Assembly: GCF_000226095.1 (NCBI RefSeq)
Contig: NC_016475.1
Coordinates: forward strand, 4,340,001 to 4,404,000
Reading direction: 5' to 3'
DNA from: Thermothelomyces thermophilus ATCC 42464
Lineage: Eukaryota; Ascomycota; Sordariomycetes; Sordariales; Chaetomiaceae
Length of the DNA stretch: 64,000 nucleotides
Shown: piece after piece, positions 55,480-64,000 of the stretch
Position numbering within the stretch: position 1 is the stretch's first letter
How the letters are laid out: each line of letters starts with the position of its first letter
Position numbers and translations under genes: made by a program
The notes under the pieces: model-generated
What the model saw: the letters and a program-made list of their open reading frames with translations, nothing else
Told to the model about the DNA's origin: nothing
The model's database searches: none

Positions 55480-58400
55480 AGTTATCTTCTAGTCTGAAAT
55501 CAAGCCATTTGACCAAGTACTATAGTTCCCTATTAATAATACATAAATCTAGAATTTCTTTGACGTCTTATTCTTCTTCTTCGTCTTTTGCTTTAATATA
55601 CGTAGCAACCTTAGCGTTTTTCGGTGCTAGTTTGAGAAGCGAAATATAAAAAACATCTGTCTGTAGTTGTATAGATAATGGTAACGATAGTCGGTAGTTA
55701 GATGTCGAAATTCGTTCTTTGATAACAAAGGGTCTAACCTTCTTAAAGTCTAGCTTCGCGCTTGGTCGTTTGGTTTGTAAGTTTTATACGATTAGGTAGA
55801 CTTTATCTCCCCTCTCTAGGTAAGGTCCCTTGAGCCTATATTTATCGTAGTAGTTTTTCATTCTAGTCCTGACAAACTCGAGTTCCTTTTTAAGCTTTTT
55901 ATATAATACGTACATTTGTTCTACTTTGACTGCTGCTCTTGGCACTATGACCTCTAGTCCTTGCCTAAGGTCTGCTTTATATCTGTAGTTTGTAAAGAAT
56001 GGTGTAACTTTAGTTGTTTCCGTTGGCGTTGTGTTATAAGCGAGTTACGCTATTAGTAATAGTATAACCTAGTTGTCTTGCTAGTAGTTGACGTAAGAGC
56101 GGAGGTACTGCTTAATAACTTGGTTTAGTCGCTCTGTTTATCTGTCGGTCTGTAGGTAATATGCTGTTAACAGCTTACTATTGACGCCTAATCGTTACAT
56201 TAATACTTACTAGAACTTTGATACGAACTTGGTGTCTCTGTCGGTGATCTATTCTTACGGCTAAGCATATACTAATGTAACTTGCTAATAGATTACATCT
56301 GTTAGCTATTTAGCTATCTAGGACTCCTTATAGGGAAAGAAGTATGCCTATTTAGTTAGGCAATCTACTATAGTAAGAATACTATTATAGGTCACTCCTG
56401 TAGCTATATCCTTAGATTCTAGTAGCTTTATAATAAAGTCTATTATAACTAAACTCTATAGTTTGTCAGCTATTAGCAGTGGCTAAAGTAGCCTATATGG
56501 CTTATATTATACCGTTTTGCTTCGATTATAGATGTCGTAGCTCTATATAACTTTCTTAACCCGTGCCATTAACTATGGAAAGTCGTAATGTCTCTTAACT
56601 TGTGCGATAGTCTTTATAACTCCCTTATGTCCTCCAAGTTTTGACTCGTAGAGTTCTCGAATCATTCGTAGCTATTAGTCTTTGTCGTAGATATACGCTT
56701 TGCCTCGGTACTAGAGTTTTCTATCTTTTTCTTCTACTCCGTCAGGTACTACTAGTCCGGGTGCTGCTTGATACTATACCTCGTTGATCCTTTCCTCTTG
56801 AAAGATTACGTAGCATTCGAGGAACGAGTCGAGTAGATCATCTTCTACGGGTGTCTATGTTTCGTAGTATAGCGTTCCGTCTGTTCGTTCCTTAAATAAC
56901 GGTAGTATTATTCCTGTTTGTCCTTCTATATGATCCGTTCGTCGGCTTAAGATGTCTGCTTATACGTTCTCTTTGCCCTTTTTATAGCGGATCTCAAAGT
57001 TAAATTCCGTGAAGAATTCTGCCTATCGTATTTGTCGTCCGTTAAGTTCTTTTGTCATCGTAAAGTACCATAGGTTCTTATAATCTGTATATACTTATAC
57101 TAGTTTAATTATACTATTAAGGTATAGTCGCTATTCCTTGAAAGCTTCGACAATCGCAAGTAGTTCCTTATTATAGATTAGATAATTGAGACGTAGTCTG
57201 TCGAGCTTCTTTAAAAAGAAAGCTATAGGATGTAGCTTCCCTTGTTTGTCTTGTTGTCCCAATTGTCCTCCGATAGCATAGTCTAAAGCGTCCGTTTCCA
57301 CTTCAAATGGCTTCTTAGGGTCTAGTAGTACTAGTACTAGATCTTTAGTAATAGCGTTACAAATCTATATAAATACTTGCTTATGTCGCTCTTCCTATTA
57401 GAATTTAGCATTCTTCTTAGTAAGTTCGTGTAAAGGTCGTGCGATCGCTCTAAAGTTCCTAATAAACATTCGGTAGAAGTTTATAAATCCGATAAAGCTT
57501 CGTACTTCCATGACTAACGTCGGTCGTGGCCAATTCTTAATAGCTTTAACCTTTAAAGGTTCTATCCGGATTTATCCTAGGGATATTTTATATCCTGGAA
57601 ATACCGTTTTCCTAATATAGAACTTACTCTTTTCCTTGTTAACTAATAGCTTATACACGTATAGCGCGTCTAGTACTACTTTTATATACTTCCGGTGTTC
57701 GTCTATTGTCTTAGAGAAGATAAGTATATCGTCGAGATAATATACCGTAAATTTGTCGAGAAAGGGTTAGATAGCTTAATTAATTAGGGTTTAGAACGTT
57801 ACTAGCGCGTTCGTAAGTCCAAATAGCATAACGAGGTACTTGTAGTAGCTATAGGGTGTCCTAAAGGCCATTTTCCACTCGTTGCCTTCTTTGATCTGTA
57901 TATAGTTATAGGCCGATAGCAAGTCAAGACACGTAAAATATTAGGCTCCTGCTAACTGATCTCGGAGCCGTGAGATTAGTAATAATAGGTATCGATTTTT
58001 TATAGTCTATTCGTTAAGTTACCGATAGTCGACATATAATCGCAGCTTTCCGTCCTTCTTAGGTATAAATAGGATTAGGTAGCCTGCTAGCAATGTCGAC
58101 AGGCAGATATATCCTCTTCGAAGGTTCTCCTCTAAATATCACTTAAGTTCTTCGTTCTATATCTAACTCGTATAGTAAATCTTAAAGAACTTTAGTCGTG
58201 CTCTTTCCTTAAGCTTGATCTCGTAATCCTATAGGCCATATTCTAGTAATCCTTCTAGATACTTTGGTTCGAATGCTAGGTGTCCTTTATATTCCTTCGG
58301 TACTTCCCTAGTCTTGTCCCGTTTCTCGGTTTTCTAATAGTATACGAACTTGGTTCTGTCTATAGCAATACTAGTGATTTCTCTTATCTTAACCTACTGC

Positions 58401-60500
58401 TCCAATTGCAGTGCTCTACATTCGTTAACGGAGAGAACAGCTATTAGCGGTTTAGCTCGTTCCTCTTATCGTAATATCGATGTCGTTATACTACCTCTTC
58501 TAGAGTCTATAGTAGTCTGCCTACTATTATCTGTCTCTTATAGTAGATCTGTAGGATATACCTTTCTCTAAGCATTGTCTGCTTGCGATCCTTATACGCT
58601 CCTTATCTTGCTAGTTAAATATAACTCTATCTAGGGTCGTAGGTAGCTACTATTCTTCTAGCTAATGTCTAGGTTATAATCTTTATACTATAGTAATCCT
58701 AATATTATATCTTTATCATTACCTATATCTACGATGCTAAATACGACTACTATAGTCTTCCTTACTATAGTGATATTAATCGGTTCGGTCTCCCTATATA
58801 CCTATTACATTAGAAATAGCCCTTTGACTATACTATACTTTCGCTTCATTCTCTAAGGTATCTATAGCTAATTTACAAGTGTCGGCGATATTAGGTTTAT
58901 CTCTGCTCCACTATCCACTAGTACGAGCATTTTATACTATTTCTATTGTGCTATTATCTATAGTCGCTTGTCTTGCCGCCGTCGTCTAAAGATTATAGCG
59001 ATTTCCTATGTTTCTGCTAGGAGGTCTTAATATAGTAGTCTCTTATGCTAGTTCCTCCTATACTATGCTACCACTCGCTACTACACAGGCGTTAATAGTT
59101 TCTAGGCCCCTCGAAGGGCCCTGACCCGTTTCCTAGGTTAGTATTAACCTCTTCGGTTATTTGGCTAATAGCGGCTTCGTCGATCGTGCTCATTTCTGTA
59201 AGCCATTAAGTGCTTGCAGCTTCCTACCATTAGGTCCGTTCTACTTTCCGTCGTACGTGCCATAGCTTCATCTAAAGCTCCCGAATTCGCAATTTCTTTT
59301 CGTCCGCGTAATAGAGGCAATCGTTGCTTTAGCACGAGTCCTATATATCTTATCTAGTTCCGTAGTACCTAGGCCAGGCTCGTTTTGGAACTACTGTAAT
59401 GCCTTCTAGATTACGAGTTTCGATCTTCTAGAGCAATTCGGCCGCTCTGTTTCCTATATTATAGACCTATTCCACAGGGTATAAGCTTCCGTCCCTGTTT
59501 TCCTGTCGGGTTGGCTAATGATTATTTTCGAGTTTGTTATAGAAGTAATATTGGCATTTGTATACTACACACTAGAACTAGGGCACTTGCGTATATGCCT
59601 TGTGTCAAGGGTATAGTCGTATAGCGTCGCTTAGGAGGTATTAGAATTCTTTCCCAAATCCTTCCCACTATATATAGGCCGTAGGTACTCTAATGCTAAG
59701 ATAAGAGTGTTTCTTCTAGTAGCTTTCCTATATATGCTTGTTTTTCCTGCGGTTTGCTCGTATAAACTGGTATTCTAGGTTCTATACGTCGTTACTAAGT
59801 TGCTAATCGTTAAGGTACTTAGCGTAGCTATCGGGCCTATTATATGTTACAGGCTGTTCTCCTTTAATAGTTTTTACAATACGTCGGAGTTCCTTCATTT
59901 CGTCCCTTATTCTATTACTCTAGTAGGCAAGTCAAATTAAGCGTCTATCCCGTTCGTGTAGTTCTATATTAAGCTAAAAAACTTTGTTATAATACTATTC
60001 GATTTGTTCCTAGAGGAATAGAACATTAGGTCTAGGTCTTTCGATTCCTTAGGTATTAGTTATCTACAATCTATCCCACCTCTACATAACTATAAAACCC
60101 TACTACCTTAAGGCTAGGAGAATCGAAACTAGCGGTATATATTCTCCTACTATATCCCATTCGGCAAGACCTGTCTCTAGGTCTATAGTGACTAGTTCGG
60201 AGTATAGTGCTTGTTCGTCTTTACCGTCACCGTCGTGTCTAAGACTGTCCGTGTTACTATCCCTATCTTCGTAGCTTGTAGCCGCTACTTCGATAATATC
60301 CTTAGTAGTTTCGTCAATAGCTATAATTTCCTTTCTAGGGACTATCTTCTACTCTTTCTTTAGGCTTCGACATTCTCGCTTATAGTGCCCTTTCTTTCTA
60401 TAGTTATAATAAGTAATATTAGACTTGTCTTTAGTCGTCTTCTTCTAGTCTTACTTCTATATTATGTCTATATCTATAGCTCTAGGGTATATCCTGTACA
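55480..60500 (-). pseudogene. pol of chromovirus 2 (protease, RT, RNase H, integrase, chromodomain)
   Basis: Minus strand with scattered stops. The C-terminal chromodomain is clear at 55,490-55,570 (YLVKWLDFRLEDNL-EPV), preceded by the integrase C-terminal PYLERGDKVYL, KLDFKKVRPFVI and VISTSNYRLSLP-type region (55,620-55,850; the window has RISTSNYRLSLP). RT is at 57,400-58,200 with an intact YYLDDILIFSKTIDEHRKYI box at 57,690-57,745 and SFIGFINFYRMFIRNF near 57,455-57,500. A zinc knuckle at the gag-pol junction reads RKKGHYKREC near 60,365-60,395, with upstream Cys codons mutated. Interruptions are mostly RIP-type TAG/TAA. Confidence 0.75.
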
Positions 60501-61350
60501 AGGTACTAACGTATGCTCGCTTTTTCTTATCGTTAGCCTTAACCGTAGTTCTATTTATTTGACCTCGTTTTTGCTACTCTTATATATAGAGTCGATCATC
60601 GATCCTAATAGCCTATACAATATATTTGTCTAGGGTCTTAGGCCGATTGTACTTATATAGCTTGTCCTTAACCTTTTCCTTTAAGCTATTATAAAATAAT
60701 TATATTAACGCCTTATCATTAAGCTAAGACTTAAGTATATCCTATCTAAACTATATAGCGTAAGAGGCTATTAACTTGGTCTATCAGAGATTAGTAAGTC
60801 TTTCTTATATATAAATCTTCTTATCTTTATTACCAAAAACTTTCTAAAGCTCTTCTTCGAAACGGTCGTAAGATCGGAAGACTACTTACGTAAACGCGTC
60901 TCGGTTATCTTTATCTTCCTTAGTAAGATAGTCGTTCTACGTAGGCTCAAACCATCTAAGTACCTTGCCCTCTAGTCTTGTAGCTATATAGAGGACTTTA
61001 GCTTTATCGTCCGGAAACTTGTCGTCATTAAGCCAGAAGTAGGATCAGAGGTTTGTTAGGAACCCTATAAGATCTTCCTTAGTTCCCCTATATTTGCCAG
61101 GTAATTCGATCTTAATACGCTTCGCTTTGGTGCCCTCGAGTGCTTTAATTTTAGTATAGGCCTTGTTAACTAACTTCTACAAGTACTTTTCACGGTTCTC
61201 GAGTTCCTTAATTCGAGCTTAAGCAGCCTTGTCTCTCTAGTCTAACTCCTAGATCTGCTGCTAGAGTTAACTAAGCTAAGCAAGCAGCTGTTCGGCTATA
61301 ACGTTAATAGCCATGTCGATATCGAGGTCAAAGTTACCTCTGTTCTAAAC
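60400..61350 (-). pseudogene. gag of chromovirus 2
   Basis: Minus strand from about 61,350: NFDLDIDMAINVIAEQLLA, RIKELENREKYL-KLVNKAY, KRIKIELPGKYRGTKEDLI, GFLTNL-S-FWLNDDKFP, KAKVLYIATRLEGKVLRWFE, with later DRFEEELQKVFGNKDKK, i.e. the retrotransposon gag (capsid) pattern. Stops mainly replace Gln and Trp. The zinc knuckle follows near 60,380. Confidence 0.75.
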
Positions 61351-61380
61351 CATGATAGAATAAAGGGAGTAATAACAACA

Positions 61381-61798
61381 TATAACGAACCCAGCTTAGA
61401 CTTCTTCTAAAAGGGTTCAGACGAAGGTAGATTGAGCAGGACAAGTAGGCAGGTCGTCTAAGGGATTTGGTGAAGCTAAAGGGTTTATAATAACATTAGA
61501 GTTACCTCTTATAGTAATTAGCAATGCTTGGTATAAGTACTATGATTATGATTGTTACCACTGGTAAACTCCTAGAGTCTACTATAACGAGTAACTATCT
61601 ATATGTATATATAATCCTAGTGATCATTCCTAATCACGGTGATTGTAAGTGATCGTATGGTAGTGATTACCCTGATCACTGGTGAGCGTAGTGATCACTA
61701 TGCTTCCTATGCTATAATTAGTCCTTTCGTTCCTTCGACTTGATTGGCCTATTTGTGCCAGTGGCTTAGGCGGCATCTGTATGTATATTTCCGTGACA
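61381..61798 (-). repeat. Chromovirus 2, 5' LTR
   Basis: 418 bp, begins TATAACGAACCC (TG mutated to TA) and ends TTCCGTGACA. It is more mutated than its partner; the differences seen are transitions. Confidence 0.92.
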
Positions 61799-61964
61799 CT
61801 CCCGCGCTTGCGATGCCTGTTGTATAACCGCAACGGCTCGCGTGTAGTTGAAAGTGGTACCGTTAGATAGCGTTTTTCGAGAGCTTTCTAGCGACGGTAG
61901 TTTCGTGTGTTTTGGTGGGGTTTTCGTAAGGATGCAAGAGAAGCGTAGTCCTTAGGGTAGGTCC
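61799..61964 (-). mobile_element. Tad1-like LINE, copy 2, 5' end
   Basis: Collinear with 38,130-38,275 of copy 1 and again largely free of RIP (CpA/TpG kept). The 20 bp next to the TSD (GTAGTCCTTAGGGTAGGTCC) are not in copy 1 and may be 5'-end heterogeneity. The TSD TTATTAAATGTATTA follows at 61,965-61,979. Confidence 0.7.
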
Positions 61965-62574
61965 TTATTAAATGTATTAGCTACCTAGTATACTGTCTTT
62001 AACTACTACTAAATATAGATATCTACCTAGTAATATCTATAGTATAGTTATTACCTACTCTTCCTAGAACCGACCTATATAACTATACTATACTACCTCC
62101 TAACCTTATTAAGGATAGCTATACTAATAGTAGCTTAGAATCTAGAGACAAGTATAAACTCAAACGTATCTAGAATTATAAGCTTATATATAGTAAGTAT
62201 AAGTATCTAATTAAATAGAAAGGACTTAGCTATAAATATAACATCTAAAAGACCGACTTCTAACTATATTATATATATAAGTTAGTTAACAAATACTAGG
62301 CATGTTAAGGAGGTTAACCTATAGCGGCTTAAGTAACGTAGGGCAAATGCCTATATAGACACCCTTATAAGAAGGTATTATCAAATAGGAGGGACCCGAT
62401 TCTAGTTCTAAGCCTAGCTATAGGTAGCTAAGAGGAAGACATATAGGATACTATAATAGTAAGATAACGCCACTACTTTCCACTACAATATTGCTATAGA
62501 AAGAAGGCATATTTAAGAGCTATTTAGAGCTATAGTATAGGCATTACGTTTTTCCTTCTAGGCAGGGGACTTGA
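61965..62574 (+). mobile_element. Chromovirus 3, right part with chromodomain
   Basis: Continuation of the plus-strand relic after the LINE. The frame gives CISYLVYCL, then a chromodomain-like stretch NYKLIYSKYKYLIK-KGLSYKYN near 62,170-62,245 (the YLIKWKG signature with Trp mutated to a stop). After about 62,340 it becomes unrecognisable 3' sequence. Confidence 0.6.
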
Positions 62575-62581
62575 TATAGTA

Positions 62582-63904
62582 TAGTAGGGTTAGAAAAGTG
62601 TTTGCCCACTTTAACCCTAGTAAGCGACTTCTAAATCAGGTTAACCAACTACCTCCTCATTAACTTTAACGACAGTTACACCGACTTTTCTATCTTTAAC
62701 CTCCTCTTTAATACTATAAGATGGCTCCTAGACTAAAGACTACTCGCAGGGAACTTATAGAAGCCTAAAGATCCCTAATTTACAGCCTCTATTTAGCCAG
62801 ATTAGAAGGAGGTACCATTATAGCCCGTACTAGCTTGTCAAAACAGACTATTAACTACACCATCTCGAAAGTTAAATATAACCTTACTAATAGAGCTAAC
62901 AAGCCATTCTAATCAAAGCCTAGATCTAGAAGACCTTCTAAGTTAGATAACTAAGCTATCTGGCACCTTTTATAATATATAATAATCTACCAAATAGACA
63001 CCCTTAAATCACTTATAATGCCTTCTAAATCTAGCCAGCAGATTAGTAACTTTACTATTCGAGCTATCCTTAAGAAGTTTAGAAAAGCCTATTATAAGGT
63101 ACGGAAAAAGCCGTACATTTCAGCTATCAATATAAAAAAACGGCTCCTCTTCGCTAAACAGAATAAATAAACTCCCTAGGCCCTAGTTTACTAGTCAGAT
63201 AAGACCTACATTAAAATTAGCTAGGAGAGCTATATGGTCTATATTATATAAAGCCTATAAGAGGAATACTACCCTAATTATCTGCTCCCTACCTTTAAGA
63301 GTGGCCGAACTAAAGTTAGCGTTTAGGGCTGTTTTTATAGGCTATATAAGGGACCTCTTATTATCCTACCCTAGGGTACTTAGTTAAACTAACTCGAATA
63401 TACTAATTAGATCTTTATACTATATTTCCTTCCTTTTTATAATAAGATAAGGTTAATATATAGCTTTAGGGTATAATTATAAGAGGATAAGGTAATATAT
63501 TACTATAAGGGGTTTGTTTAACTATTAAAGAGGGCTACTAAGGTTTGGCTACTCTAATAGCTACTATAGAGCCTAGACCTTAGTCTAATTGAAAATATCT
63601 GGCACTAGATAAAGGTAAAAATCTCTGAAAGGCGGCATTAGATTAAGATAGTGGCTTAGATGACTATAGCACTATAGGAAGTCTAGAGCCAAATACCTGT
63701 TAAATTCCTGGTCAATTTGACTATAGGTATAGGGAAAAGAATAGATCTTTTGGCTTAATTATAAGGTAGCCTAATCAAGTACTAAAATAGCCGTAGTTGT
63801 AATATCAATTTGGTAGTAGTTTGGCCCTGTTTTGCGTGTTCTGTATGTCTTTGAAGTTGGAGGGTGGAAAAAGTAGGTGGGCAAACACTTTTCTGACCCC
63901 ACTG
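62582..63904 (+). mobile_element. Tc1-like DNA transposon
   Basis: 1,323 bp flanked by TA dinucleotides (62,580-62,581 and 63,905-63,906). The right terminal inverted repeat, read inward, is CAGTGGGGTCAGAAAAGTGT, continuing TTGCCCAC. The left one reads TAGTAGGGTTAGAAAAGTGT and then TTGCCCAC; the differences are RIP-type. It sits at the TA of the LTR-A start sequence, whose intact form is at 24,968. It encodes one transposase relic. Confidence 0.9.
62721..63758 (+). pseudogene. Tc1-like transposase, RIP-inactivated
   Basis: ATG 62721 opens MAPRLKTTRRELIEAQRSLI, an N-terminal helix-turn-helix region (GGTIIARTSLSKQTINYTIS). TIRAILKKFRKAYYKVRKK and the first catalytic region QSDKTYIKIS follow, and LSLIENIWH-IKVKI corresponds to the Tc1 (N)PIEN-WHxIK Glu region. 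The frame ends at TAA 63,756-63,758 and is about 345 codons, the normal size, but TAG/TAA interruptions at former Trp/Gln codons abolish it. Confidence 0.8.
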
Positions 63905-63906
63905 TA

Positions 63907-64000
63907 CATTATCTATAGACATGTCCATTATATAAGGTTAGATAAGATAAGACCTATAGATCTGGTAAACGGGCTGGCAAACGGAGGGTTCTTTGTTCCT
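63907..64000 (+). mobile_element. Partial second copy of LTR-A, cut by the window end
   Basis: Matches 24,977-25,070 almost base for base apart from transitions. The first bases of this LTR are at 62,575-62,581, on the other side of the Tc1-like insertion. Confidence 0.85.

Larger units (their letters stand above)
54310..61798 (-). mobile_element. Chromovirus 2: complete Ty3/Gypsy element with opposite-strand ORF
   Basis: 7,489 bp with two 418-bp LTRs, TG...CA ends and a 5-bp TSD. gag-pol is on the minus strand (5' LTR at 61,381-61,798). Mutation is milder than in chromovirus 1 and several catalytic motifs survive. An additional ORF lies on the plus strand between the chromodomain and the 3' LTR. 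It was inserted into the 5' UTR of LINE copy 2. Confidence 0.9.

Noticed and set aside
58350-58571. Plus ORF within chromovirus 2 pol
   Set aside because: Antisense to pol, no domain, not continued in other frames.
1-64000. CRISPR arrays, bacterial operons or a secondary-metabolite cluster
   Set aside because: The DNA is fungal with introns; no regular spacer arrays and no PKS, NRPS or terpene-synthase core gene were seen.

Overview
This window is genomic DNA of a filamentous ascomycete, most likely a Sordariomycete. The evidence is short GT-AG introns with CTGAC/CTAAT-type branch sites, GC-rich coding DNA, a Som1/SomA regulator, an alpha-kinase, a fungal GH16 glucanase, HET and DUF3435 sequences, and long blocks whose base composition is that of repeat-induced point mutation (RIP: CpA/TpG largely converted to TpA). 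Species cannot be fixed from the sequence alone.

Layout. (1) 1-24,500 is ordinary, mostly unmutated DNA. It has five reasonably intact genes: an alpha-kinase (3783-4731, +), a LisH regulator of the Som1/SomA family (8040-10793, +), a zinc-less MDR oxidoreductase (14020-15334, +), a secreted GH16 glucanase (15943-17039, -) and a large, disordered, probably nuclear protein of unknown function (20606-23865, -). It also has a tRNA-Ser(AGA) and several broken genes: the C-terminal half of an alpha/beta hydrolase, a GMC oxidoreductase and some small unknown fragments. (2) About 24,968-38,995 is a RIP-mutated nested repeat: an LTR retroelement (+) hit by a Tad1-like LINE (-), itself hit by a chromodomain Ty3/Gypsy element (-). 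(3) 39,000-47,865 is an unmutated island with an F-box gene, a broken Ser-rich gene, a broken PIF1-like helicase, and a DUF3435 fragment running into a HET-domain fragment. (4) About 47,870-64,000 is a second RIP-mutated nested repeat: a plus-strand chromovirus relic hit by a second copy of the same LINE, itself hit by a second, different chromovirus. A Tc1-like DNA transposon then sits inside an LTR that also occurs at 24,968.

Insertion order is readable because target-site duplications (TSDs) are preserved: GTTAT around chromovirus 1, CTCCC around chromovirus 2, about 15 bp around each LINE, and TA around the Tc1-like element. The two LTRs of each chromovirus are equal in length (332/332 and 418/418 bp).

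The most interesting signal is in chromovirus 2. Between the chromodomain end of pol and the 3' LTR, on the strand opposite to gag-pol, lies a separate reading frame. Its mutated Tyr codons fall exactly on the CX2CX6CX8CX2CX6C spacing of a Zn(II)2Cys6 cluster, followed by a charged helical segment. Chromovirus 1 has an unrelated-looking opposite-strand ORF in the same place. The second point of interest is the DUF3435 (Starship-captain-type recombinase family) fragment joined to a HET fragment.

The intact genes are not an operon or a recognisable biosynthetic cluster; they look like independent housekeeping, regulatory and secreted-enzyme genes. Boundaries of spliced genes were inferred by eye from splice signals and frame continuity.
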